Assembly (NCBI GenBank): GCA_016617855.1
Contig: JAECUM010006721.1
Location: forward strand, 1-64,000
From: Megalonaias nervosa
Lineage: Eukaryota; Mollusca; Bivalvia; Unionida; Unionidae
Reading direction: 5' to 3'
DNA: 64,000 nucleotides
Positions 1 through 10,689 of the stretch are shown piece by piece. Numbering within the stretch: position 1 is the stretch's first letter; each line of letters starts with the position of its first letter. Under the pieces are notes generated by a model, which saw only the letters and a program-made list of their open reading frames with translations, was not told the origin of the DNA and searched no databases. Position numbers and translations under genes: made by a program.

Positions 1-1255
1 CCAGAATATCCTATATGATACAAGTGATCTATCTGCAAGTGAACATAGAGTGTTCTTGGTCGGAAATTCCTCTGACTCTTGCCACCCCATTTTTGATATT
101 TGGACATTTCTGTTGGGGTGTAGGGTCAGAGTCCATTCCCTATTGAAAAGTTGGAATTCGCCGACACCATTTGGCGTCGGCATAGGGTAGCCGCTTACTA
201 CCTGGCCTAGGAAACTTTAACGACCTTTCATCGAAATATACCTGCATGAAATCGATAGGAATATGATTAATTTTCTCAGAAATAGCGAGTGTAACATTCT
301 TTGTATCTTTAATCCGCTGAGAGACGAGATGCAACTATGGCGTTGATGAAATTTGACCTGGAACTCGCCATTTGCATTCCGAGTCACATGACTACAAAAA
401 TCTCGCAACCTACATGTCAATGACATCAGAGATCCAATAGCCACATGATATCAACAATAAAACATTTCGAATGTAGCTGTACATAGAATTCGAAAATATT
501 AATTAAAAGTAGCGTAATACTTGTACATAAATATAAAATACACTTAATTTTCAACATATTTATTCTGAGAACAACGACTAGAACCCTGCCGGTCTCGCAG
601 CAAAGTGGAGAAAACCAGATTCATCAAGTACTAAGCACGTGTCAGCGATGTATTTTGCTATCACGTGACTACCGCGTTGACCTTTGCTCTCCACTTATTC
701 AATCTGTTTCGTTGCTGCAATATTTACAGATTTCTGGTCATTGTTTCCAGAATAAATATTTTTAGAAGTTTATGTACTTTTATTTTTCTATAAATTTTAC
801 GTGGCTTTCATTTATATGTTCGATTTGTTTTCCTACAGCAACATTAGAAATGGTTAATTGTTGATATCACGTGACTATTTAAACTCTGAAGTCATTGACA
901 TGTGGGTCGAGAGATCTGTGTAGTCATGTGACTTGGAATGCAAATAGCGAGTTCCAGGTCAAATTTCATCAACGCTATAGCTTTGGCAAATCTGTCAGCG
1001 GATAAAAGATATAACGAATGCTATACTCTCAATATCTGAGAAAATAAATCATATTCCTATCGATTTCATGCGGGTATTTCTCGATGAAAGGTCGTTAAAG
1101 TTTCCTAGGCCGGTTAGTAAGCGGCTACCCAATGGCGACACCTAATCGTGTTGGCGAATTCCAACTTTTCGATAGGAATGGACTCTGACCCCACACCCCA
1201 ATATAAATGTCCAAATATCAAAAATGGGGTGGCAAGGGTCAGAGGAAACTCGGAC
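1..1255. repeat. 1.2-kb palindromic (foldback) repeat, two ~600-bp arms
   Basis: The left arm (about 57-655) is repeated in reverse complement by the right arm (about 656-1,255). Both arms carry the same landmarks, such as CACCCCATTTTTGATATTTG near the outer end and CACGTGA motifs near the centre. The outer ends read TTGGTCGG on the left and, inverted, TAGTCCGAG on the right. A third copy of one arm lies at 6,376-7,008. Arms diverge by small changes, so the palindrome is old. It has no convincing ORF. It could be a long-TIR MITE or a head-to-head fusion of two copies; the family is not recognised. Positions 1-56 precede the arm and show nothing identifiable. Confidence 0.8.
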
Positions 1256-1262
1256 TAAAATA

Positions 1263-2017
1263 AGATGTGGTCCTGCTCACGGATATCTTCGAAACGTTCA
1301 GGCATACATGCTTGTATCATAACCAACTTGATCCACTCTGGTATTTCTCAGCACCATGCCTCTCTGATATGCTCTCCTCATGGCGAGTCAAGTCCAACTT
1401 GAACACTTTACTGATCCGAACATGTTCATGTTCACCGAACACGTGAGTCGCGGAGGAAAATCCGTCATCAGCCGAGAAAACATGCTATTGCCAATAACAA
1501 ATACATGAAACTCTATGATCCCACCAAGTCATCCACATACATCCTCTACCTCTATGCCAACAAGCTTTATGAATGGGCGATAGCACAACCCCTTCCCGTG
1601 GGAGATTTTCACTGGATCACCGGAGAACAGTTCGTAGAGGAAAGACAAGCGGGATACGATGATGTTCATGGCTATTTCATCGAAGTCGATCTCATTTATC
1701 CCTCTCACCTCTATGATGCTCATAATGATTATCCCTTCTGCATTGAACCACTCCTCGTCACCAAATTCGATGCTGTATCCACAACAACTCGAGCAAAAAC
1801 GCCAATTCAGACTCGGAGACACTAAGGTTTAAAACTAGTACCCATTCTAACCCGCAAAACACGCTTCAAGATACATTATCGACTGCTCGAAAAAACTCTC
1901 CAACATTGACTCGTTCTTGACAAAGTTCATCATGCTTTCAAGTTTAAACAATCTTCATGGATGAAAACCTACGTCGACTTCCACACAAAACAAAGAGCCG
2001 AAGCCACTACGGAGCCC

Positions 2018-2052
<35 letters not shown>

Positions 2053-2796
2053 CCAACTCATGAACAACAGCGTCTTCAGAAAAACCATGGAATACATTAG
2101 AAGCAGAAAGAAAATCGAAATCGTCAATAAACTGGTCTCCAGCGATGTTTTTGCCAGCATGAAAATCTTTGACGAAGAACTCGTCGAGATCGAATCCAGA
2201 AAAACATATCTCAAGCTGGACAAACCCATCTACGCTGGCTCAGCCGTTCTCTACCTCCCCAAGATGCTCATGCTCGAGTTTCATGATGACTTCATCAAAC
2301 GTCAATACTGCGACAAGCCACACTCATGACCGAAACTGACTGATTCATCTATGAAATTGACGATGTCTTCGTGGATCTATACCGGCACCGAGACCTCTTT
2401 GATTTTATTTATTATCCTGAAACAAGCCCATTTCACTGCAAAGATAATAAAAAGTTACTTTGTAAGTTCAAAGATGAAACTTGTGGGATACCCACACAGA
2501 ATTCATTGGACTTCGGTCCAAAATGTATTGCTTCACACTCGATGATGATACCATTAGGAAAAAAAGCCAAAGGTGTCCAAAACCCCGACATTGGTCACAT
2601 CGCGACTATCTATCACTACAGCCAGTCACTACAAGGACATCTACGCATCTACTCCATGAGAACTTTCCGATCACAACGACATAGCATGTCTACAATGCTA
2701 ATCAACAAAAAAGGACTTTGTCCTTTTGACGATAAGCGTTACTCCACTGATGGTATTCACACACTCGCACACGGGCATTATCGCAGGCAAAAGTAA
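1263..2796 (+). pseudogene. polB: Polinton protein-primed DNA polymerase B, C-terminal half
   Basis: This is the polymerase half of a Polinton-type family B DNA polymerase, which would replicate the element by protein priming. Reading starts directly after the repeat arm with DVVLLTDIFETFR, continues with FTDPNMFMF and RGGKSV, then the motif A region YLYANKLYEWAIAQPLP (1,550 on), the motif B region KIFQLMNNSVFRKTMEY (2,048 on), the motif C region ETD followed by a stop (2,330), and the C-terminal DLYRHRDLFDF and FKDETCGIPTQ. It is dead: the motif A aspartate is Tyr, motif C is changed and followed by TGA at 2,340, an A-run fills 2,021-2,048, and there are frameshifts near 1,350, 1,495, 1,820 and 2,520. 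It ends about 50 bp before the element terminus. The N-terminal half is at 7,009-8,735 on the other strand. Confidence 0.9.
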
Positions 2797-2845
2797 CCCA
2801 CCCTCCCACCCACCTCTAGGACAGGAAAACACTCTTGATCACGCA

Positions 2846-2950
2846 GTGAGCCAGAAACCCCTATCAATATTATGTAGACGGGGGGACTCTTGAACACTAT
2901 TTATCACTCAGTGATAAAAATGAGCCAGAACTCCATTTCTATATCCTACT
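2846..2950. repeat. Polinton terminal repeat, left end (now inverted)
   Basis: About 105 bp match 16,826-16,930 at roughly 80% by eye, in the same orientation. Shared blocks include ACTCTTGAACACT, TATCAC-CAGTGATAAAA and GAGCCAGAAC, and both copies end in CTACT (AGTAG read inward). An internal partial tandem repeat of the CTCTTGA and GAGCCAGAA blocks extends back to about 2,830. Polintons usually begin with AG, which fits. Confidence 0.85.
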
Positions 2951-2956
2951 ATTGAA
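2951..2956. repeat. Target-site duplication of the Polinton (inverted copy)
   Basis: ATTGAA directly follows the terminal CT at 2,950. It is the exact reverse complement of TTCAAT after the other terminus at 16,930, as expected if this end was turned round after insertion. Confidence 0.8.
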
Positions 2957-3175
2957 GGGGACCCTGGGTAGCCAAGTGGTCTAAAGTATTCGTCTTTAAA
3001 GACCACTGACATCTCACCTCTGTCCGCGTGGGTTCAAATCTCGGCTCGGTCAACATAGGTATAGGATAAAGCTTGTCAGTAGCTTCTCGTTGCCATGTAT
3101 GTCCTATCATATACTGAAAAATGACATTAAACCCATAAAACAAACAAATTATTAATTCACACACTCAATACAAAT
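2957..3175 (+). mobile_element. tRNA-derived SINE (family A)
   Basis: The head carries a degenerate A box (TAGCCAAGTGGTCTAAAG, about 2,971) and a B box (GGTTCAAATCT, about 3,032), followed by a tRNA-unrelated body ending in ATTAAACCCATAAAACAAAC. The SINE head starts within a few bases of the Polinton target site. Another copy is at 4,288-4,452 on the opposite strand. This is not a functional tRNA gene. Confidence 0.75.
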
Positions 3176-3232
3176 AAAAGTTCTGAATATGGCAAGTATT
3201 AGAAGATATTTGTACGCCTGTCCGTCACCCCA

Positions 3233-3235
<3 letters not shown>

Positions 3236-3298
<63 letters not shown>
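3236..3298. repeat. (TA)n microsatellite
   Basis: Uninterrupted TA dinucleotides of about 60 bp. They create spurious Ile-Tyr ORFs. Confidence 0.95.
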
Positions 3299-3299
<1 letters not shown>

Positions 3300-3329
3300 G
3301 CTAGACAGTGTCGCCTACCCAAGTCGGAC

Positions 3330-3870
3330 CATCGATTAATGTCACATACTGTGTTCAAAGGTCAGCATTGGGATTTTTCTTGTGAGGTCCATAACGTTTA
3401 GATGAAACTTTGCACACATTGTGTACATTGATTACATGATGTATTGCGTACCGTACCATGGCTGATGGTTTTAATATCAAGTTCCAAGACGATCTTAAAA
3501 GATCAATATAGAGATTTTCGTGTCCTCTCTATAACCTTTGAACAAGCTGAGGGATATTGAGGAAACCTGCCGTAAATGTGCATCTTAAAATTAGACAGCG
3601 TGTGGTTTACCACACAAAGGCCCTACTCCCCAATGTCAAGGTCACAGGCAGGATTCAAAGATTATCAAATAGGTTTTAGTGTCCGCTGTTTAAGGTGTGA
3701 ATCGATTGCGGGATTTTAATGAAACATTGCATAAATGTAGACCAGACGTCGTGCATCAGACTCAGACCAACGTGTTCAAGGTTAAGATCAGAGATGGAGC
3801 TCCAAGGTCAGCTTAGGCTAGTCATGTCTGCTATATACTTCTCCTAATATTCGTCTGCCAGAACAATTGA
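3330..3870. repeat. Degenerate ~190-bp tandem repeat, mollusc satellite type
   Basis: Three diverged units repeat the order: GTCAAGGTCA-like phrase, a TTTTNGTGTCC phrase, then GATGAAAC(T)TTGCA. The array at 57,290-57,870 shares the AAGGTCA and GAAACTTG phrases. No coding potential. Confidence 0.55.
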
Positions 3871-4287
3871 TTGCATGAAACATTCCCTTGACTGAACAAA
3901 CACTTCTTTCATTTAATTTGTGTTGGTAAGAGCTTTCGTGTCCAGTTGACAGGTTTCTAGTTTATGCAGGAAAGACATTTGCTAATTTGGCCAGATTAGA
4001 AAGTAACCTTATTATAAAAGAAAATGTTCATTTTTGTAAATGGATGTCTTTGATAGAAGATTATACATTTTTCTCTGCAACTGCTTAAGTTTTCTTTAAA
4101 TGTTAAGAATATATTTTGAGTTTTATTTCGTTACAGATGTATCTATTTTGTGTCCTTGCCTTGATATGTCCTTTTAATGACAGAATGTAGATTTAATACA
4201 AATAAAGTTGTTGTTGTTGTTGTTGTACCATTTTCAGCACAAGATAGGCTATACATGGCGGCCAGTATAAATGGTGCAGGAAGAACC
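3871..4287. other. Non-coding; possible retroelement 3' tail with (GTT)n
   Basis: There is no gene. The segment ends in AATACAAATAAAGTTGTTG and further GTT repeats (4,198-4,227), a polyadenylation-like signal plus trinucleotide tail as found at LINE/SINE 3' ends. Confidence 0.4.
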
Positions 4288-4452
4288 TGGGAAAATCCCG
4301 GAAAGAACCACCGACCTACGAGAAACTACTGATAAGCTTTCTCACTTACCCAGATTGGCCGAGCCCGAGACTCGAACCCACGCAGACAGAGGTGAGATGG
4401 CAGTGATCCGTAACGGTGAGCACTTTTAGACCACTCTGCCACTAGGGGCCCT
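4288..4452 (-). mobile_element. tRNA-derived SINE (family A), reverse orientation
   Basis: Read on the minus strand the head begins GGGCCCCTAGTGGCAGAG. The A box TGGCAGAGTGGTCTAAAAG is followed by the B box GGTTCGAGTCTC, and the body shares CATCTCACCTCTGTC with the copy at 2,957. The 3' part is shorter and diverged. Confidence 0.75.
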
Positions 4453-6375
4453 GCTGAAAAAGAAATATTGGAAGTAACTGTGAAATCACTTTGCTAATAC
4501 AACGAATGTTGAACTTGAGCGTGCATTTGTAACATTTTCTGGTTTAGTACCACATTTTAGAACAAGAATAATTAATATAAAATAAAACTATTTTGATATA
4601 TTTTTTTAATTAAATTAAATATTAGAAAGACCTGTATGATTTATAAATATTTTTTTCTAAAGAAACCAATTTCGGAACTTTTTTAAAGACATGTTCTGAT
4701 TATTTATAACATTATTACTGTACAATTTAACCTCTATTGGGATATATTCAGACCAACTGCACATATGGACCAATGAACCTTCTCTCAAATATATTGGCAC
4801 TAATGACCCTTCCGGCCAATAAAAATATATTTGAAATATTAATTGTTCTAACTATTTATCCCATTTTCCAACACATTCGGAACCCTTTTTCAATTATTCT
4901 CAGACTAATGAACCTTAAGACTAATAAGCCCCTGGTTGTCAAAACCTTCGGAGTAAACAATCTTTTAAACATTTCCTTGAAAGTTATGAATCTTCGGATC
5001 AGTGAGATAATGATCCATGTACATGTATTCGTGAATTTGCGAACCATCAGAAGAATGGAATTTTGGGCTAAACTGTTCGGAAAACAGAGCTCTTGTACAA
5101 CAATAGTTCAGATTTGTGAACCTTTGGACAAATGGACCTTCGAAACATCAAGCAGTTACGAGGTGCGATTAATTTAAGCAGTAATAACTCCTGTCCACGT
5201 TGAGTAATTTGAATCCTGTCATCCATGCCACGGAAAATTCTATTACTTTTTCTTGGTAGAAAAACAATATTTTTGAGATTTATATAATTGCTAAAAACTT
5301 GCTCTTCAATATGAATTTAAACAAAACATATAAATAATATTAAAAATGCGCATATACAGGATCAAAAAAGGATAGATCAAAGAGAAAAAAATTCCATCTT
5401 TAGGTGCAATATTATATAGAATATTTATTTAACACGAAACATAAAAATAATATATCCAGTCTAATTTAATTTTCACAGTATGCAGTTAAAATTGAAACAA
5501 AATATGTAATGTGCTACCTTGGGGATGAACGAATAGGAGCAAAACGACTTCTTCGCCCAACAGCATACGATTGAAATGAAATTGTGTGCGAAATCACACA
5601 GATTCTTCTAAAGGAAGTGAGGAGATGTTCCGGGAACCAGACTGTTATGTTAATTCATATCTAGATCATATTTTGTATTTTTTATGATTTTTTTTTTTTT
5701 AAAATGTGGTACATATGACTGAAAATGTGTCTGGTGTGACTAGACAACTCTTACCCCAGTCGAGTTCCAGCAGAGTTATCTCTCTTAAATTCAATGGAGT
5801 ACCTGATTCTGTCCTTGTCAAATTGACAATCTAACATTGTTCTCTATTACAGTGTGTGACATGCATGCTGTGGTAGGATAGAAAGTATATTTGTTTCACA
5901 AAACATTAGCATTGAGGTCTATGGAAAAACAATTGGTACCGTAATACCTATAAGGAAGAACAGCCTCGCAGTTTAACTATAGAAACACATACATGTGGGC
6001 GGCATTTATGAACTGTACTAGTTTGATGTAGGAAAACAAATTTATGCTGAAATTTCTGGTCAAATATTGACAGTCTTATAAGAATAAAATGTATGAAATC
6101 ATTAAAAAATAAGACAAGCAGACTTTAGATGGGGGCTTATGATAAGTATAGCTATGACAGACATAGACTTGTATTGCCTGACGGCTTTATGTCTGTCTAG
6201 TCAGTTCCAAGACTGGCATACATGCAACAAAATAAGTTATGTAAACATAATATAGTTGCTTTTGGCTAAATATTGACTATTTTACTTGCAAAACATGGTA
6301 AATCATGTATTAAAAACAACAAACAACTATCTTGTTTTTGTAAGACATGCCATAAACCGGGATAGAGAACATTCT
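4453..6375. other. Non-coding flank with degenerate repeats
   Basis: No gene. At 4,735-5,160 short diverged units of the type ACTAATGAACCTTCGGA repeat and create a spurious 146-codon ORF. At about 5,625-5,760 a block (GGGAACCAGACTGTTAT onward) is the reverse complement of 22,265-22,390, a shared dispersed repeat. The remainder is AT-rich with nothing recognised. By the inversion model this is host DNA that once lay on the other side of the Polinton end. Confidence 0.6.
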
Positions 6376-7008
6376 AGTCCGAGTTTCCTCTAACCCTTGC
6401 CACCCCATTTTTGATATTTGGACATTTCTGTTGGGGTGTAGGATCAGAGTCCATTCCCTATCGAAAAGTTGGAATTCGCCGACACCATTTGGCGTCGGCA
6501 TAGGGTAGCCGCTTACTAACCGGCCTAGGAAACTTTAACGACCTTTCATCGAGATATACCTGCATGAAATCGATAGGAATATGATTAATTGTCTCAGATA
6601 TTGCGAGTATAGCATTCGTTATATCTTTAATCCGCTGGCAGACTAGCCGAAGCTATAGCGTTGATGAAATTTGACCTGGAACTCGCTATTTGCATTCCAA
6701 GTCACATGACTACACAAATCTCGCGACCCACATGTCAATGACTTCAGAGTTCAAATAGTCACGTGATATCAACAAATTAACCATTTCTAATGTTGCTGTA
6801 GGAAAACAAATCGAACATATAAATGAAAGTCACGTAAAATTTATAGAAAAATAAAAGAACATAAACTTCTAAAAATATTTATTCTGGAAACAATGACCAG
6901 AAATCTGTAAATGTTACAGCAACTTGAAAAAAAACAAACAGATTCAACAAGCGGAGAGCACAGGTCAACGCGGTAGTCACGTGATACCAACAAAATACAT
7001 AGCTGACA
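6376..7008. repeat. Third copy of the palindrome arm, inside the polymerase gene
   Basis: The copy runs from TAGTCCGAGTTTCC (outer end, about 6,375) to ATAGCTGACAC (inner end, about 7,008). It is in the same orientation as the left arm of 1-1,255 and inverted relative to the right arm. Polymerase coding sequence resumes immediately at 7,009. Identity to the right arm looks higher than to the left arm. Confidence 0.85.
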
Positions 7009-8735
7009 CAATCAGATACAGGTCGGGATAATCTCCGAGAGTTTGGCAACCGAAAACGTTCCATATTTTACTCGTGTATTGGTATTCCTCATCGGCGATG
7101 TCGGAGAAATGAAAAGTGGGAATAGAAGGCATCTTGAGGGGTGCAACGAGGTTTCATCGAATCTCGACCACGTATCAGTGTATTCACAGGGATAAACTCC
7201 TTTTCGTTGGAGTAGATCTGCAAGAGTTCCAAATTCTTTTTCTAGGTGTGTGAACTTAGGACAGGTTTCGGTGAGTTCTTCCTGCGAAGACACCATGAAC
7301 TGGTACGAATCAATGAATCGAAAAGGTCCAATCGAGAACGACATGTATTTTTCAAAATTGTGGGAGATGCATCTGACGGGGCAGGAACCTGCCTCGGCGA
7401 GAAGTGTCTTAATGCGTGGATGACTGAGCGCTGTCACGATAAATTGTCCATCGTATCCTCGTAGATTATGAGCGATCACCGGTAGGAAGTATGGATCTTT
7501 GAAGCGTAGATTACATCTAGCATGAGCGACTCCTCGATCGTGTCCTGTGACATGACAATGATCTCTGACTTTATCATGCTTACAGTTCTTACAGATGTTG
7601 CTTTGCTGAGCTGATCGAAGTTGTCTCAATTGTGAGGGTGTGAGTGGAATCATCTCAGCTGGATTTTTTGGATGGCGTGGATGCGTTTGTACTCGCTGAC
7701 GAGTTGCTTAAATAACCACACGAAGCAATTTTCACGTTGATGTTGTCGATAGGGTGAAGACAAGTGATGATGGACGGAGAAGCAGGTTTTATAGCTGATA
7801 GCGCACGGGACATACTTATGTTCCAATTGAGTGAAATAATAAACTGAATCAGGAGAGGGTCATTGTACTTTTTCAAGGATCGCTTCCGAGTTAAAGACGA
7901 TATAAAACGTATGCGCGTATTTTCTATAGTGGTTTTCGAACTGTATTGTTTCCTCGCATGACATCTGAACAGTTTGCAGTTCTTGATAGTATCCAGACGT
8001 GATGTGGTTCTGTAGTCGCTGTGGTTGAGACAACCATTGCAAGCAGCGATAGCAGAATATCCATGATATTTATGTTGTATGTATCGTGATCGACGCAACT
8101 GGCTGAAGTCTTTGATGTACGCAAAATGGTGATGGTAACACAGTAAATTGATGCTGCGTTGTGAGGATGTTTTGGAGATCAACAACGGATAGACGATGAA
8201 CTGTTTATCGCCTATGTTTTTGTCATCGAGTCCAAAAACGTTGATAGAGAGTCCACCGTTGAGCGATTCCAGTTTAGGGACGCCTTTGATCGCTGCATAA
8301 ATGGTAATACCGGTGGTGTTGTGGGCATCAAAACAAGACCTGTACTTGGAGATGCGATCGGAATTGTCCTCTGCCGGATGTAGCTCGGAAAGGATAGCCG
8401 ACACGAGGCAGAAGTCATCGTTGTTTTGACATTGATGCATGCCTTCGTAGCGATGATTTGCTTGGGAAGCGGCACGTACTTACTTCCGCGCAATTGGGAA
8501 GTCTGAAACGAAACAGAATTGGCTCCGGTGAAGACCCATGCCGATCCTGCCTCTGGATAATCTTCGATGCGACGTTGGATAAATGACCAGATGTTGCTGA
8601 AATCATCACGACGATACACGATGAGGATTTAGCTGTTATCCACATATCGATGCTCTTTTGTTCCCGCACAAAATGAACGTTAAGAGCTTTTCCGAGCTAA
8701 TTAGCCGTGTGTGTGTGTGTGTGTGTGTGTGGTTC
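7009..8735 (-). pseudogene. polB: Polinton DNA polymerase B, N-terminal half
   Basis: On the minus strand, in order: SKYVPLPKQIIATKACINVK (about 8,480), a match to the family's cap before the WSVLAALHP-type block (here LVSAILSELHPAED), NVFGLDDKN, then an endonuclease VII-like zinc/HNH stretch VRDHCHVTGHDRGVAHARCNL (7,575-7,505), the exonuclease motif HNLRGYDGQFIV (about 7,470), and finally LGDYPDLYL at 7,036-7,010, where it stops against the repeat arm. In this family the next residues are the DVLLLADVFE block, which starts the other half at 1,263. Frameshifts occur near 8,420, 7,655 and 7,110; a CA/TG microsatellite (8,702-8,732) interrupts the 5' part. The gene is non-functional. Confidence 0.9.
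8702..8732. repeat. (TG)n microsatellite inside polymerase coding sequence
   Basis: About 15 TG dinucleotides on the plus strand, read as His-Thr repeats in the minus-strand frame. It is probably a post-insertion expansion. Confidence 0.9.
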
Positions 8736-9224
8736 TGCATCCACGGTAGGTTTTAGAATACGCTGAAGGAGTTCTATGTTGACTCCTCGCTGAAGTATGT
8801 GTTGATAATCGTAAATAAATCTTTTGTCAGCACCACCATACGCCTTTTCGACACGCCTGGCTGGTGGAAGATGCGTGATCTTATCGCGTTGTTGTTGAAG
8901 GGTTCGCGCATCAATTTTGTGGGCGGTTTTCTCAATGTCAGCTCGTCATGATCGGCTCATGATTTCACGCTGAAGTCAAAGGAGTTTGGAAGGCTTAGCG
9001 GTTTTTCCCGTGAGGGCCTTGTTCTTGTCTCGCAGTTGCTTCGTGTGCTGATGCTTGGTAAGGATCTCTCGTCCCGCCAGTGCTTGGTACTTACTGATGA
9101 GCTTACGACGGGGTACGTCGGTACCTTGTACGGATCGAGCCATGTCCCTGCATCGACGAGCAATGCCTTGTCGCAGGATAAAATCTTTTCCTGGATCTGC
9201 CTTGCGCGGAATTCTACGTTCCAC
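8736..9224 (-). pseudogene. N-terminal extension of the polymerase, or separate upstream gene
   Basis: A single minus-strand frame runs from about 9,224 (GTG; true start unresolved) to the microsatellite at 8,732 with only two stops (at about 8,982 and 8,952). It encodes a basic, helical sequence of about 160 residues including RQGIARRCRDMARS, RFIYDYQHILQRGVNIELL and LQRILKPTVD. It leads into the polymerase without an obvious new start, so it may be the polymerase N-terminus (a place where protein-primed polymerases vary) or a separate gene. No family recognised. Confidence 0.55.
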
Positions 9225-9362
9225 TGATACTAGGTAAGATATTAATCTATCCTTGTGATGATAGATGTGTATATAATATAGTCCCGTCTGCTATTTCTTT
9301 AACTGCTTGTTAATTTTATCATCTCTTGTTATGAAATAAATTTTAATCTATTATATAGCAAA

Positions 9363-9658
9363 ATGCCTCTGCGTGGCCGTAATAGGTGTGCGTAGTTACT
9401 CAAAGGCAGCACGGAAAAGTGCTACAAGTCGTGCAAGGAAGAGAATTGCGCGCAGAATAATGTCGTCATCAGGCGGGGAAGTCCTGGATTTAAGCCCTGC
9501 CTGGGTTGTCAGGAAGGAGTTCGAGGTCAGCTCCAGGTGTGTCAGTGCTGCGGTGGTCGGCATATCAGGGCGATTAAATATTACTACGAGAAACTGAGAA
9601 CCACCCAGCGACTCAAAACACCATCGGGCGGTATTTTACGAGTTTTTGGCGACGATTA
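9363..9658 (+). pseudogene. Small cysteine-rich protein, one in-frame stop
   Basis: An ATG at 9,363 opens a frame of 97 codons ending at TAA 9,656-9,658, broken by a single TAG at 9,393. After it come CYKSCKEENC, then CLGC and CQCCGGRH: eight cysteines arranged as a possible double zinc ribbon, followed by a basic tail. It lies on the plus strand between the polymerase and the minus-strand gene run. The ORF that overlaps it in another frame (9,373-9,597) lacks this Cys pattern and is rejected. No family recognised; a DNA- or RNA-binding role is a guess from the Cys pattern. Confidence 0.55.
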
Positions 9659-9770
9659 AGCATGACGCAGTCAACAAAGTCGTCTCCGTGAAGAGTTAAT
9701 TCCCTTGTTTAGTCGTTACGAAGCTAACGCTTAGGGAGAGGTACGTAGCATACGTATCAAGATCAGGATT

Positions 9771-9965
9771 GTGACCAGGTTTAGCACCACTGGCTACTCC
9801 ATCGTACATTTGTACGTCAACGGGATCAGGGCTACGATGTACCGTCATTGTTTTGTGTTTGAAGGACATCGTGGAGTCCTCCCCATCTTATACTCGGTCG
9901 TTCATCTCAACGGTGAAAAATCGGATAATCGGCTGGACAACGTGGAGATAAGACCCGACGAATAG
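9771..9965 (+). CDS. HNH endonuclease-like protein, short or truncated
   Basis: Sixty-four codons from a GTG at 9,771 to TAG at 9,963. The pattern GYSIVHLYVNG, then a spaced RHCFVFEGH, then VVHLNGEKSDNRLDNVEI, matches the HNH-3 type found in homing endonucleases (usual form VHHINGDKSNNRLENLE). The second His of the HH pair is Leu, so metal binding may be lost. The start is uncertain and an N-terminal domain may be missing. Other large dsDNA virus-like elements often carry such selfish endonucleases. Confidence 0.6.
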   Translation: MTRFSTTGYSIVHLYVNGIRATMYRHCFVFEGHRGVLPILYSVVHLNGEKSDNRLDNVEIRPDE

Positions 9966-10017
9966 CAAAAATATTAAATATTAAAAAGCTTTTATACAAT
10001 TAAAAAAGTGGTGTTAT

Positions 10018-10386
10018 CTACGCATCAGTGGACCTGTACAACAGCTTTAGGATTTCTTCTCGATGCATGCAGGAAATGCAGTGATTGAAAATGAGATCTT
10101 TATCGTAGACAATGTAGAGCGTGCCATGGTCGTAGAGCTCTTTTTGTTGAGCCGCCGTGAGCAACACGGGATCGTTTCCTATCCTTACCATTTTGGCGAG
10201 AGCGAGAACCACGCTGATGTATATGTTGAGATGGAAAGCGTTCACGATAGCATTTTCAAGATCCTTTTGATTTTCCAAGATGACATACGTGAGATATCGT
10301 GTGTGGTCTGAGCTGTTGACTGGATCAACAAATTTGACTGGTATGTCACTTCCTCCATGTTCATTCTTATGACTAAGATAATTTTA
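10018..10386 (-). pseudogene. Small unknown protein, paralogue B
   Basis: An open frame on the minus strand encodes DIPVKFVDPVN, then ENQKDLENAIVNAFH and a C-terminal LLTAAQQKELYDHG followed by LYIVYDKDLIFNHC. It aligns along its length with the next upstream gene (10,384-10,665): the LLT..Q..EL..G, Y(D/E)DLI..HC and N-terminal ..DL..AI blocks correspond. No in-frame ATG is found at the 5' end; the ATG at 10,363 is in another frame, so a frameshift near the start is likely. No family recognised. Confidence 0.55.
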
Positions 10387-10665
10387 AGATTTTTTGAGCG
10401 GATTTTCACTCACATAGCGCATGCAGTGCTGTCTGATCAGATCCTCGTCGTAATAGATCTTAAAGATGCCGTTTCGGGATAACTCCGCACGTTGCTCTCG
10501 CGTGAGTAAAACCTCTTTGGGCGCTGCTAGCTGCATTTTGGTCCGCGTCAGTTCGAGCGTCATATGAACGTGATTTAGAAGCACCGTCGCGATGGATTCG
10601 TGAAGAGTCTCAGGTTGACGCAAGATCACGTCGGTGACAAAGACTTCATCAGCATAGTCAGACAT
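10384..10665 (-). CDS. Small unknown protein, paralogue A (intact)
   Basis: Intact 93-codon ORF, ATG at 10,665. It has an N-terminal helical part (FVTDVILRQPETLHESIATV), then LLTREQRAELSRNG and IYYDEDLIRQHCMRYV. It is a tandem paralogue of the following gene at 10,018-10,386. TATATAG sits 5 bases before the ATG, a motif also seen before other genes of the element. It is one of the few unbroken reading frames in this decayed element. Function unknown; I recognise no named family. Confidence 0.65.
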   Translation of the reverse strand: MSDYADEVFVTDVILRQPETLHESIATVLLNHVHMTLELTRTKMQLAAPKEVLLTREQRAELSRNGIFKIYYDEDLIRQHCMRYVSENPLKKS

Positions 10666-10689
10666 TTTCTATATAGTGAATTATTTTTG

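Noticed and set aside
1..1255. Palindrome arms as the terminal inverted repeats of the Polinton
   Set aside because: The polymerase gene lies outside the arms, and the true ends with AGTAG and 6-bp duplications are at 2,950 and 16,930.
2957..3050. Possible tRNA gene
   Set aside because: A and B boxes are present but the cloverleaf cannot be completed; the tRNA-like head is followed by a SINE body and recurs elsewhere.
4737..5177. 146-codon plus-strand ORF
   Set aside because: It runs through short degenerate tandem units (ACTAATGAACCTTCGGA type); composition follows the repeat and no domain is seen.
7246..7464. Plus-strand ORF over the polymerase N-half
   Set aside because: Shadow of the minus-strand polymerase frame, which carries the conserved motifs.
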